Positions 1 to 7,550 of a stretch of 64,000 nt of DNA are shown piece by piece. This stretch comes from Phenylobacterium aquaticum (GTDB taxonomy: Bacteria > Pseudomonadota > Alphaproteobacteria > Caulobacterales > Caulobacteraceae), in assembly GCF_022695515.1 (NCBI RefSeq), contig NZ_JALDPT010000015.1, positions 50,745 through 114,744 of the forward strand. Direction: 5' to 3'. Within the stretch, counting starts at the first letter, position 1, and every line of letters begins with the position of its first letter. Made by a program: the position numbers and the translations under genes. Under the pieces are notes generated by a model that was given only the letters and a program-made list of their open reading frames with translations, was not told the origin of the DNA and made no database searches.

Positions 1-2
1 GC

Positions 3-2369
3 GGAGCCCAATCGCCCCCGAGCGGGGCCCGCGGACCGGCGGAAGCCGTCGAAGCGGAGGTGCTCCGGGCCGGCGCGGCGCTCAAGGACGCCAACCGGCA
101 GCTGAAGCACGCCGGCGAGGAGCTGGCGCGGGTCAACGAGAAGCTCCGCCAGGCCGACCAGGCCAAGAGCGAATTCTTCGCCAACGTCTCCCATGAGCTG
201 AGGACCCCGCTGACCCTCATCCTGGGGCCGCTCGACGGTCTGATCGCGCAGGCCGAGGCCGATCGCTCCGGGGCCGATAAGGAACGCCTGCAGATCGCGC
301 GACGCAACGCCCGCCGCCTGCTGCGCCTCGTGAACGCCTTGCTGGATTTCTCGCGCCTGGAAGCCGGACGCGACCCCGGTCGGCGGGAGCCGACGGATCT
401 TGCGGCCTTCACCGCCGAGCTGACCAGCAGCTTCGCCTCGGCGTTCGAGCGCGCCAATCTCTCCCTCGTCGTCGACTGCCCGCCGCTCTCGGGGCCGATG
501 CTCGTGGCGCGCGACGCGTGGGAGAAGATCGTCCTGAACCTGGTCTCCAACGCGTACAAGTTCACGCCGTCCGGCGGCGTCACGGTGCGCCTGTCAGAAT
601 CCGACGGCCAGGTTCGGCTGCGCGTCGAGGACACGGGCATCGGCATCGCGCCGGAGGACCGGGACGCGGTCTTCGAGCGGTTCCGCCGCATCGACGGCCG
701 GCCGGGCCGGGGGCACGAAGGGTCCGGCATCGGGCTGGCGTTGGTCAGGGACCTGGCCGCCGCCTGCGGCGGTTCCGTCGCGATCGAGAGCGCGCTTGGC
801 CGGGGCAGCGCCTTCCTCGTGACGCTGCCGAGCGAGATGAGACCGAGCGCACCGCATGATGCGGCCGAGCCAGAGTCCGCGTCGCTGCCGCCCGCGCGGC
901 GTGCATGGCCCTTCGAGGACGAGGACGCCGAGGACGCGCTGCCTGCCCCTGCGCCCGAGATCGGCGGCGCGCGCGTCCTCCTGGTCGATGACAACCCGGA
1001 CATGCGCTCCTACCTGGCCCGCGTCCTCCTCGACGCCGGCCATGCGGTCGTCGTCGCCTCGAACGTCGAGCAGGCCTTGCGCCTCGCGGCGGGCGACGAG
1101 CTTCCCGACCTGGTCCTGACCGACGTGATGATGCCGGGCGGTCCCGACGGCTTCGCGCTCCTGAGCGCACTGCGGACCCATCCGCGCACAGAGACCTTGC
1201 CCGTGCTTCTGTTGTCAGCCCGTGCAGGTGACGCGGCGCGCATCGAGGGCTTGGCGGCAGGGGCCGACGACTATCTGGTGAAGCCCTTCGGCGTGCGCGA
1301 GCTGCTGGCCCGGATCGAGGGGGCGATCCGCCTCGCCCGCCTGCGCGCTAGGGCGGCGGAGCGGGAGCGGGAGCTGGAAGCCGCTCAGGCCAGCGCCAAG
1401 CTGGGCTTCGCGATGGAGGCCGCCGGCATGGGCGAGGTGGTCGTCGACATGCGCGACGGCCGGGTGCTGCACACGCCGGGCTTCGCGCGGCTCTTCGGCC
1501 ATCCCTCGTCGACGACCCTCTCTCTCGAACAGATTCGAGCCGGCTATCACCCCGAGGATCAGGCGCGGGTGGAACGCGAGCGGAACGAAGCGCTCGACGG
1601 GACCGGCCAGGTCATGACGATCGAGCACCGCGTGCGATGGCCAGACGGGTCGGTCCATTGGCTCAGCGGGCGGGGACGGATCGCCAGGGACGCGGCCGGC
1701 ATCCCCGGCGAGGTGACGGCAGTCTATCTCGACGTGACCGAGCGCCGCGAGGCTGAGGAGCGCCAGCGCCTCCTGATCGACGAGCTCAATCACCGCGTGA
1801 AGAACACCCTGGCGGCGGTGCAATCCATCGCCTTGCTGAGCCGCCGGGGCGGGCAGTCGGCCTCAGCGGGCGACCAGGATTTCGAGGGCCGCCTCGTCAC
1901 CCTGGCCAGCGCCCATGACCTCCTGACCGCGGCGTCTTGGACCGGCGCCATGCTGGAAGATATCCTGTCGCGGATCCTCGCCCCCTATCGGCTCGTCGGC
2001 GGCGCGGCTCGGATTTCCCTCGATGGCCCGCCTATCCGGCTCAGCGCCAATGCGGCCGTGACCCTGAGCATGGCCTTCCACGAGCTGGCCACCAACGCGG
2101 CCAAGTATGGCGCCTTCTCGACGGACGCCGGCCGCCTCGACATCGCGTGGACCCGCGACGAGCGAACCGCGCCGGAGACCCTCGACCTCGCCTGGGCCGA
2201 GCGCGGCGGACCGCCCGTCTCGCCGCCGGTCCGCCGCGGCTTCGGGTCCCGCCTGCTCGAACGGGGCCTCGCGCGAGAGATCGGCGGCCAGGTGGAGCTC
2301 GATTTCCGCGCGGATGGCCTCAGGTGCGGCATGCGCATTCCGATGACCCACAAGGTAGCGCTCGGATGA
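3..2369 (+). CDS. Hybrid sensor kinase with HisKA and HWE modules, 5' end outside window
   Basis: Two-component signalling protein. The frame is open to the left edge, so the true start lies outside; the first internal start is GTG at 60. Residues here are counted from that GTG. A coiled coil leads to a HisKA domain (phosphoacceptor His45 in VSHELRTPL) and an HATPase (N box near 159-170, G boxes DTGIG and GSGIGLAL). A receiver follows (Asp355 in LVLTDVMMPG, Lys408 in YLVKPF), then a PAS domain (about 450-560). The C-terminus is an HWE-type kinase: His578 in ELNHRVKNTLAAV, His674 in HELATNAAKYG, and Trp712-x-Glu714. Two complete transmitter modules in one chain are uncommon. The stop overlaps the next gene's ATG (ATGA at 2366-2369), so translational coupling with the response regulator is likely. 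Domain calls are firm; the input signal is unknown. Confidence 0.9.
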   Translation, partial: GAQSPPSGARGPAEAVEAEVLRAGAALKDANRQLKHAGEELARVNEKLRQADQAKSEFFANVSHELRTPLTLILGPLDGLIAQAEADRSGADKERLQIARRNARRLLRLVNALLDFSRLEAGRDPGRREPTDLAAFTAELTSSFASAFERANLSLVVDCPPLSGPMLVARDAWEKIVLNLVSNAYKFTPSGGVTVRLSESDGQVRLRVEDTGIGIAPEDRDAVFERFRRIDGRPGRGHEGSGIGLALVRDLAAACGGSVAIESALGRGSAFLVTLPSEMRPSAPHDAAEPESASLPPARRAWPFEDEDAEDALPAPAPEIGGARVLLVDDNPDMRSYLARVLLDAGHAVVVASNVEQALRLAAGDELPDLVLTDVMMPGGPDGFALLSALRTHPRTETLPVLLLSARAGDAARIEGLAAGADDYLVKPFGVRELLARIEGAIRLARLRARAAERERELEAAQASAKLGFAMEAAGMGEVVVDMRDGRVLHTPGFARLFGHPSSTTLSLEQIRAGYHPEDQARVERERNEALDGTGQVMTIEHRVRWPDGSVHWLSGRGRIARDAAGIPGEVTAVYLDVTERREAEERQRLLIDELNHRVKNTLAAVQSIALLSRRGGQSASAGDQDFEGRLVTLASAHDLLTAASWTGAMLEDILSRILAPYRLVGGAARISLDGPPIRLSANAAVTLSMAFHELATNAAKYGAFSTDAGRLDIAWTRDERTAPETLDLAWAERGGPPVSPPVRRGFGSRLLERGLAREIGGQVELDFRADGLRCGMRIPMTHKVALG

Positions 2370-2752
2370 CCTATTCCGCCTCGCCCGTCATCGGCCTGCG
2401 CGTCTTCATCGTCGAGGATGAGACCCTGATCGCCTTGATGCTTGAGACGATGCTCGAAGAGCTCGGCTGCATCGTGCTCGGAGTCGCCGGAAGCGTGGCG
2501 GAGGCGCTTCGCTCGCTTGACGGCCCCGCCGCGCAGGCGGACGCGGCCATCCTGGATATCAATATCGGCGGCGAGAAGGTCTATCCGGTCGCCGATGCGC
2601 TCGGCGAGCGGGGCGTCCCCTACCTGTTCGCGACCGGATATGGGCGCGAGGGCCTGGGCGAGCTCTATCCCCGCCGCATCGTGCTCCCGAAGCCCTACAC
2701 GCAGGGCGTGCTCGCCCAGGCGCTCGTCGAGCTGCGGGCTCAGTCGGGCTAG
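2366..2752 (+). CDS. Single-domain response regulator
   Basis: A 128-residue receiver domain with no output domain. It has the acidic pair in FIVEDETL, phosphoacceptor Asp64 in AAILDINIGG, and the conserved Lys109 in VLPKP. The alternation of VEDE and LDxNxGG is typical of receivers that pair with HWE kinases. The start is fixed by the ATGA overlap with the upstream kinase, its probable partner. It is likely a phosphate shuttle or sink, or acts by protein-protein contact. The target cannot be told from sequence. Confidence 0.9.
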   Translation: MTYSASPVIGLRVFIVEDETLIALMLETMLEELGCIVLGVAGSVAEALRSLDGPAAQADAAILDINIGGEKVYPVADALGERGVPYLFATGYGREGLGELYPRRIVLPKPYTQGVLAQALVELRAQSG

Positions 2753-2766
2753 CCGCGGGCGTCAGG

Positions 2767-2790
2767 CCCGCGAGCGCCGGCGCTCGCGGG
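2767..2790. terminator. 24-bp perfect palindrome between response regulator and next kinase
   Basis: Twelve-base arms (cccgcgagcgcc and its exact complement) meet without a spacer. It lies 15 bases after the regulator stop and 3 bases before ATG 2794. No T-tract follows. It could be a processing or termination hairpin or a protein-binding site. Its position would bury any ribosome site for ATG 2794. Confidence 0.5.
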
Positions 2791-2856
2791 CACATGAAGG
2801 ATTCCTATCCCGCGCGATCGCGTGTAGGCTGGCGTCCTGCCGCTCGGATCACGCTT

Positions 2857-4272
2857 ATGGTCGATCAGCCACGCCAACCGGCCTTCTCCCGCGACGCGGT
2901 CGAGACCATGCGGAGGCTGGAGGGCATCGTCGCCTCGGCGATGGACGGGATCATCACCGTCAACGACGCCCACCGCATCATCCTGTTCAATCCGGCCGCT
3001 GAGCACATGTTCGGCCTCCCCGCAGCGGAGGCGCTGGGCCGGCCGATTTCCGACTTCATCCCCGACCGCTATCGCGGCGCGCACGCCGCCCATATCCGAC
3101 GCTTCGCCGAGACCGGCGCGACGACGCGGCGGATGGGATCATTGGGCGACATCAGCGGGCTGCGCGCCAATGGCGAGGAGTTCCCGATCGAAGCCTCCAT
3201 CTCGCAGGTCGAGGTCGGCGGCGCGCGGATCGCGACCGTGATCCTGCGGGACATCACGGAGCGGAAGGCGAACGAGGAGGCGCGCCACCTCCTGGCCCGG
3301 GAAATCGATCACCGGGCCAAGAACGCCCTGGCCGTAGTTCAGGCCCTCGTCTCACTGACCCGGGCCGGGACCAAGGAGGAATTCGTCGAGGCCGTCCGGG
3401 GCCGCGTGTCCGCGCTCGGCCGCGCCCATTCCTTGCTGGCGCAGAGCCGCTGGGAGGGAGCGAATCTCGCCCGGATCATCGCCGACGAGACGGAGCCCTA
3501 TCCGAGGCCGGGCCAGATTCACGTCGAAGGGCCGGGCATCGTGCTCAGCGCCAACGCCGTTCAGCCGGTGAGCCTGCTGATCCACGAGCTGGCGACCAAC
3601 GCCATCAAGTATGGCGCGCTGTCCGTCGACCGCGGCCATGTCCACATCCGCCTGGGCATCCTGCCGGGGCAGGACCTGGAACTGAGCTGGACCGAGACGG
3701 GCGGGCCCGAGGTGCAGGAGCCGACTTCCAAGGGTTTCGGCTCCACGCTGGTGAGCGAGGTCGCGACGCGCCAATTGGCAGGAACGCTCAGGATGATTTG
3801 GCAGCCGGAGGGGATGCGGCTCGTCGCGACCTTCCCCCCGCGCACCTATCGGCTCGAAAGCCCGCCCGGCCCGAGGAGCGCCGATGAGCCCAAACCCCAG
3901 CCGCGCGAAAGCACAAGCGGAGGACGAGTGCTCGTCGTCGAGGACGAAACCTTGATCGCGATGGAGCTCTGCAACGACCTGGCCGCGCTCGGCTGGGAGA
4001 TCGTCGGGCCGGCCTCGACGATCCTGGAGGCCGGGCGCCTGCTCGCGGGGATACGCCTCCCGGACGTCGCGGTCCTCGACGTCAATCTGGGGGAAGGCCT
4101 CGTCTATCCCTTGGCCGAAGAGCTCCGCGCGCAAGGCGTGCCCCTCATATTCTGCACCGGCTATGAGCAGCTCGACTATCCGGACCGGTATCGCGACTGC
4201 CCGATCATCCGCAAGCCGGTGAACCGGGGCGTGCTGGCCGACCAGCTGCGCCGGGTGCAGCGCGCGGCGTGA
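2857..4272 (+). CDS. PAS - HWE histidine kinase - receiver hybrid
   Basis: Soluble sensor kinase of 471 residues. The PAS domain (about 20-135) starts VASAMDGIITVND and resembles FixL/LOV-like sensors, but no heme- or flavin-binding residue can be assigned safely. The HWE kinase has His152 in REIDHRAKNALAVVQ, His243 in HELATNAIKYG, and Trp278-x-Glu280. A C-terminal receiver carries Asp408 in AVLDVNLGEG and the lysine in IIRKPVN. An in-frame ATG at 2794 would add 21 basic residues. I prefer ATG 2857 because a 24-bp palindrome ends 3 bases before 2794 and neither site has a good Shine-Dalgarno. With the upstream kinase and regulator it forms a signalling cluster on the accessory block. Confidence 0.87.
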   Translation: MVDQPRQPAFSRDAVETMRRLEGIVASAMDGIITVNDAHRIILFNPAAEHMFGLPAAEALGRPISDFIPDRYRGAHAAHIRRFAETGATTRRMGSLGDISGLRANGEEFPIEASISQVEVGGARIATVILRDITERKANEEARHLLAREIDHRAKNALAVVQALVSLTRAGTKEEFVEAVRGRVSALGRAHSLLAQSRWEGANLARIIADETEPYPRPGQIHVEGPGIVLSANAVQPVSLLIHELATNAIKYGALSVDRGHVHIRLGILPGQDLELSWTETGGPEVQEPTSKGFGSTLVSEVATRQLAGTLRMIWQPEGMRLVATFPPRTYRLESPPGPRSADEPKPQPRESTSGGRVLVVEDETLIAMELCNDLAALGWEIVGPASTILEAGRLLAGIRLPDVAVLDVNLGEGLVYPLAEELRAQGVPLIFCTGYEQLDYPDRYRDCPIIRKPVNRGVLADQLRRVQRAA

Positions 4273-4284
4273 GTTGCCTGCAGG

Positions 4285-4312
4285 CACGGACCGGGCCCCG
4301 CGGCCGCCGGTC
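4285..4312 (+). terminator. Hairpin after the HWE kinase
   Basis: Perfect 8-bp arms (cggaccgg / ccggtccg) with a 12-base GC loop, 12 bases after the kinase stop. There is no U-run, so Rho-independent termination is doubtful. The remainder of 4313-4478 shows nothing I can assign. Confidence 0.4.
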
Positions 4313-4478
4313 CGGCGGTCCGGCCTCGCCACGTGACGAGGGGCCCATCTGCTGACTTGATCTCGACTGGCCGACGCTTGCGAGCCTCCGCCTGACCGTG
4401 TTCTATGCCCCGCGCTGACGCCTTCGAGGCCGCGATGATCACGACGTCGAGGCTCCCCACCCGGAGGCGTCGGCTCCC

Positions 4479-5417
4479 TTACGAAAGGTGTCGAACTGCC
4501 GGACGCGTCGCGAGCGCTGATCGGGCGTCCGCCAGCCGCCGCACATGCTGATCGGTCAGCTCGGCGATGAGCGCGAACGCGTCGATGAGCGCGGGGCTGG
4601 TGGAGACCGCGGCCGGCACGATCATTCCCTCAGAGCTGCGCGCCACCAGCCCGCGCTGGACCAGCCGCGCGCACCGGCGGCGCGCGCTCTCCAGCGGCAG
4701 CGGCAGGTAGCGGGCGACCAGATAGGTCGAGACCGGCCGCCGCGCCTCGTCCGGCGGGACATCTCGCAGCCCGGCATAGGCCTGCGCCTCCTCGCCCGAG
4801 ATCACCGCAGACCCCACATTATGCAGGCCGATCGCGAGCAAGATGACCACGTCGAGATGATCGATCTCGAGCGCCCGGCTGCAGGCCGCGATGACATCCA
4901 GGAAGAACTCGATCGAGAGCCGGAGCGTCTGCCGGCTCATATCCTCCGCGGCGCCGTCCTCGGCCTGGCCCGCGGCGGCGCCGAAGGCTTCGAGGTCCCG
5001 CAACAGGCCGTCGGTCAGGCGCTCGTTCGGGCCCAGAGCCGCGACGAACCGCGGCTGGGCGTAGGTCGATAGCGGGATAACCAGGCCGCGATCGAGGCGT
5101 TCGACCAGTCCGGCGGACCGCAGCTTGGCAGCATGCCGGCGCACCGTCTCGTACGGCAGGCCGAGCTCGATCGCGATCGAATAGACGCTCACCGCGGTGC
5201 GCAGCGCGTCTGGCGGGATATCCTTAGCGCCTGCGTAGGACTCTGCCATGCGCCGATCAGCCGTGATGCGGCGCACGTTCGCGCGGGAAATCGCCAGGAA
5301 GGTCAGGGCAGTGACCAGATCGGCGTCGATTATCGCCGTGATCAGACGCGCAGCCTCGACGACGTAGGCGAGGGTCCGCCGCGCGACGAGGCGGCGCTGG
5401 TCGGGCGCTTCCGTCAT
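4479..5417 (-). CDS. Tandem-duplicated winged-helix regulator
   Basis: Predicted DNA-binding protein of 312 residues made of two related halves. Each half has an N-terminal helical part followed by a winged helix. The shared pattern is YAG-x2-D-(I/V)-PPD, then VS-x-Y, then LGLPYETVRRHAAKL (first copy) or LPLPLESARRRCARL (second), then GLVxR and a VIP/IVP strand. One chain may therefore act as a built-in dimer. ATG 5417 is chosen because the next upstream in-frame start (5618) would add 67 residues with no domain character, and a GGGAG lies upstream of 5417. It is in the same direction as the protoglobin gene upstream (204 bases away) and convergent with the kinases. I do not recognise a named family. 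DNA binding is inferred from fold-like motifs. Confidence 0.7.
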   Translation of the reverse strand: MTEAPDQRRLVARRTLAYVVEAARLITAIIDADLVTALTFLAISRANVRRITADRRMAESYAGAKDIPPDALRTAVSVYSIAIELGLPYETVRRHAAKLRSAGLVERLDRGLVIPLSTYAQPRFVAALGPNERLTDGLLRDLEAFGAAAGQAEDGAAEDMSRQTLRLSIEFFLDVIAACSRALEIDHLDVVILLAIGLHNVGSAVISGEEAQAYAGLRDVPPDEARRPVSTYLVARYLPLPLESARRRCARLVQRGLVARSSEGMIVPAAVSTSPALIDAFALIAELTDQHVRRLADARSALATRPAVRHLS

Positions 5418-5621
5418 TGGCTCGCTGATGCTCCCATGCGCCACCACGGGTAGCGGGCGCCGCGCGCCCGATCCATGCGGCAAGACCGCGCCGCATATCG
5501 CCGTTCTCTCGTTTCGGCCAGCGCTGGGCGACCATTTGTCTCTGAAAACCAGCGCTCGGACTCGCGGATCGGGAATCGCGCGTCCCTTGCCCACGTCCTG
5601 AAGCCGCCGGACGGCCACCCG

Positions 5622-6134
5622 TCACACGAGAATCCGGCCGCTCTCGTCGTGCGGCTTGTCACTCCAATAGGCGCGCGTGTAGGCCGAGAGCGCCAGGTCG
5701 ATATCGAGCGTGATCACGCGGGACAGCGAGCTCAGCGCGCCGGCGAGATCGTCGCGGCCGTTCACGGCCTTGGAGATGCGGGCGACGATCAGGCACTGCA
5801 CGTAGGTATAGGCCGCCAGATAGACGTAGGGCGGGATCTTTCGATCGAAGTGCGCCTGTCCCACGCGCATGGCGTAGGTCGCGAAACGGTCGTCGAATTC
5901 GCAGGCGAACAGGGCCGCCCAGTGCGCCTTCTGCTTCACCTTGAGCGCCCGGATGTCCTTCTCGGGCAGAAGGCGCGCCACCTCCGGGAAGGAGAGCAGG
6001 TGCCGATAGAGCTCCTCGACGATCGGCTCAAGCTCGCGCAGGAGCAGCGGGCGGATCTGGCGCATATTGCTGAGCGTCGTGTCGTCGATACCGAGCAGGC
6101 GCAGTCTCGCGGCAAGCATCGTCGCCTTCGACAT
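5622..6134 (-). CDS. Stand-alone protoglobin / sensor globin domain
   Basis: A 170-residue single-domain globin of the protoglobin/globin-coupled-sensor family. The match runs from RLLGIDDTTLSNMRQIRP through the last helices. His95 in GQAHFDRKIPPYVYLAAYT is at the expected proximal heme-ligand position, and the downstream PPxYLxAY motif is typical. Proteins with this domain usually carry a kinase, cyclase or methyl-accepting output, and none is present here. It should bind O2, NO or CO and signal through a partner, or scavenge. Start ATG 6134 has GGGGG 7 bases upstream; a longer frame begins at 6248. It sits upstream of the tandem winged-helix gene and near three signalling genes. Confidence 0.82.
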   Translation of the reverse strand: MSKATMLAARLRLLGIDDTTLSNMRQIRPLLLRELEPIVEELYRHLLSFPEVARLLPEKDIRALKVKQKAHWAALFACEFDDRFATYAMRVGQAHFDRKIPPYVYLAAYTYVQCLIVARISKAVNGRDDLAGALSSLSRVITLDIDLALSAYTRAYWSDKPHDESGRILV

Positions 6135-6467
6135 TCTCGAACCCCCGCGCCATGAAGGAATTGATTGCCCCCATGGCTTGGTCCCGGATGCTACGGTCCG
6201 GCGATGTCCGGGGATAGCGCAGAACAGGTCGCGCATCGCCCCCGGCAACGCCGCGAGCCATCAGCGGCCTTCGTTCGGGGAGCGTTGTGGAGCCGGCCCG
6301 CCGCCGGTCAACCCAGCAGCGCTTCCTCCGCGCACGCCGCGCGCTGCGTGCAGCTTGCTCCCTCCAGGCGCGCTTCGCGCGGGGTCTGACCGCCCGCTTG
6401 CAGCCGACTCCATGTCGCCCCCATGAAGCCGCGGAATGGTCCGCGGCCATGTTGGAGGAAGACTTCG
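6135..6467. other. Intergenic region between protoglobin and the 70-residue gene
   Basis: A 333-base divergent region. The right end has the hairpin annotated at 6428-6447. The rest is GC-rich with low-complexity gcgc and ccgcc runs, and short open frames on both strands that lack ribosome sites or recognisable products. Promoters for the two divergent genes must lie here, but I see no confident -35/-10 pair. Confidence 0.5.
6428..6447 (+). promoter_or_regulatory. Hairpin just upstream of a strong ribosome site
   Basis: Perfect 8-bp arms gccgcgga / tccgcggc around an ATGG loop. It ends 6 bases before the Shine-Dalgarno ggagga (6454-6459) of the gene starting at 6468. It is placed to influence translation initiation or mRNA stability. 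Confidence 0.45.
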
Positions 6468-6680
6468 ATGGCTGTTCAGCAACCCCTTCTCGGCCGCAAA
6501 CCCACCCACCGCCTGTACCGGGTCCAGGGAGACGGCCGATCTGCGATCTGGACGCCCATCGGCGCGGCGTGGCCGAACAAAGACGGCATGGGTTTCAGCC
6601 TCGCGTGCGAGGCCATGCCGCTCACCGGCCGCATCGTGATGCGGAAGATCGTGGAGCGGGCGGAGGACGGGGCGCAGTGA
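6468..6680 (+). CDS. Small conserved hypothetical protein (70 aa) of mobile-element type
   Basis: A 70-residue protein with a compact core, RLYRVQGDGRSAIWTPIGAAW then NKDGMGFSLACEAMPLTGRIVM. This resembles small proteins I associate with alphaproteobacterial plasmids and integrative elements (motif W-x-P-I-G-x-A-W and later GRIVxR), from memory only. ATG 6468 is chosen over an in-frame ATG at 6423 because ggagga lies 8 bases upstream. No transmembrane segment or cysteine pair is visible. The function is unknown. Confidence 0.7.
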   Translation: MAVQQPLLGRKPTHRLYRVQGDGRSAIWTPIGAAWPNKDGMGFSLACEAMPLTGRIVMRKIVERAEDGAQ

Positions 6681-6861
6681 TGCGCCCCAACCCTCGCCGC
6701 AGACCGAGAGATGCGAACCGCGTTCGCATCGAAATCAGTACTTTTTGTGAGGAATCGCGGTCGGACTCCGCAACGGACGCGAATCGACCGACAGTTCCCT
6801 GTGTCGCGCGAAACGCGAAGAGGTGCCACCCACCTCCCGCAAAAATATCCTGTGGAGAATT

Positions 6862-6887
6862 TTAGCACTCTCTGGACCGAGTGCTAA
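6862..6887. promoter_or_regulatory. CIRCE-like operator (HrcA site), 8-base spacer
   Basis: The arms ttagcactc and gagtgctaa match the CIRCE consensus exactly and extend by one T/A pair each side. The spacer is 8 bases instead of the usual 9. CIRCE is bound by the heat-shock repressor HrcA, normally in front of groESL, dnaK or hrcA. None of these genes is nearby: the next confident genes are a 70-residue protein upstream and a 60-residue YjzC-like protein 300 bases downstream. It is either a relic of a lost groESL operon or a heat-shock operator for an unannotated transcript. Confidence 0.75.
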
Positions 6888-7156
6888 AGCGACGCTAGCC
6901 AAATGGTCGGGCGAGTCGATTGGCCCAAGGAGGGCGCGAGAACGTAAGATAAACATCTGAGATGAATTTCAGACCCACGCCTGCGCGATGCGGCGTCGCT
7001 GAAATGACCGGGAAGGAACATCGGACCCGAAGTTTACGAGGCCAAGGACCCGATTGTTCCCTCCCCAACTCCGCGTTAGCAGCGTTGTGCGAATCACCTA
7101 CGCGGCCCGACTGCTACCATGCAAGGCCGTCTATCCACAGCGCTGCTCCTTTCTGT

Positions 7157-7174
7157 GAATCCCGAGTCGGATTC
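7157..7174 (+). promoter_or_regulatory. Triple GANTC palindrome upstream of the YjzC-like gene
   Basis: Three GANTC sites (7157, 7164, 7170) lie in 18 bases. The outer two form an inverted repeat, gaatcc-N6-ggattc, centred on the third. It ends 4 bases before the ribosome site aaggagg (7179-7185). In Caulobacterales GANTC is the target of the cell-cycle methyltransferase CcrM, so methylation state could affect promoter or repressor binding here. Confidence 0.5.
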
Positions 7175-7190
7175 AATCAAGGAGGCAGCA

Positions 7191-7373
7191 ATGCCCTCAT
7201 ACAAGCCCGGATCGAATACCGGCCGCAACGGCGGTATCTTCCAGGAACAGGGGCCGCGTGGCGGCTCCCGCCCCAACTACACGACGGTCCCGGACAACAC
7301 CCGGCTTCCGCCGACGACGACCCCAGGCTCGACCTGGAAGCCGTCGCACCGCACGCCTGACAGCAAGCGGTAG
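7191..7373 (+). CDS. YjzC-like small protein (60 aa)
   Basis: A 60-residue, Pro/Gly/Thr-rich protein. The order YKPGSNTG, then GGIFQEQGPRGG, then RLPPTTTPGSTWK matches the YjzC-like family as I remember it (short proteins with a central GPRGG and a final PG-x-TW). The biochemical role of the family is unknown. ATG 7191 has a full Shine-Dalgarno (aaggagg, 6 bases upstream). The stop overlaps the ribosome site of the following 31-codon frame, so the two are probably co-translated. Confidence 0.72.
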   Translation: MPSYKPGSNTGRNGGIFQEQGPRGGSRPNYTTVPDNTRLPPTTTPGSTWKPSHRTPDSKR

Positions 7374-7382
7374 GAGGCGCGC

Positions 7383-7478
7383 GTGACCTACATTCCTCGT
7401 CCGCCGACCATCCCGACCCATCGGCCGTCGTTTCCGGGACGGCCTACGCCGGCCCCGATTCCACGCCCGCGCTACTAG
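7383..7478 (+). CDS. Proline-rich 31-residue microprotein
   Basis: A GTG-started frame of 31 codons ending TAG at 7476. Eleven residues are proline and five are arginine; it begins MTYIPRPPTIPTHRP. Its ribosome site aggagg (7372-7377) overlaps the stop codon of the YjzC-like gene and lies 5 bases from the GTG, which argues for real, coupled translation. No cysteine or hydrophobic segment is present, so it is probably unstructured. It could bind a protein partner or nucleic acid; this is speculation. Confidence 0.5.
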   Translation: MTYIPRPPTIPTHRPSFPGRPTPAPIPRPRY

Positions 7479-7550
7479 TCGGCCCCAAGGGCGCGCGGCC
7501 TCGGCTGCGCGCCTGCTCCCCACCATCATCTGTCATCGAGAAAATCCACC

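Larger units (their letters stand above)
6681..7190. other. Gene-poor 510-base region rich in GANTC sites
   Basis: I see no credible protein gene here; the open frames at 6962-7360 (+) and 6735-6956 (-) have no ribosome site or domain. I count eight GANTC sequences between 6752 and 7174 (at 6752, 6764, 6781, 6913, 7091, 7157, 7164, 7170), where base composition predicts about one or two. The region also holds the CIRCE-like operator at 6862-6887 and is AT-richer than its flanks (for example caaaaatatcc near 6840). It may encode an untranslated RNA or a long leader for the 7191 gene. Confidence 0.55.

Noticed and set aside
7131..7139. ctatccaca, one mismatch from a DnaA box
   Set aside because: It is a single isolated copy with no second box or AT-rich unwinding region nearby.
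6962..7360. Open frame of 132 codons after the CIRCE-like site
   Set aside because: It has no ribosome site, has shadow-like composition, and overlaps the better-supported YjzC-like gene in another frame.
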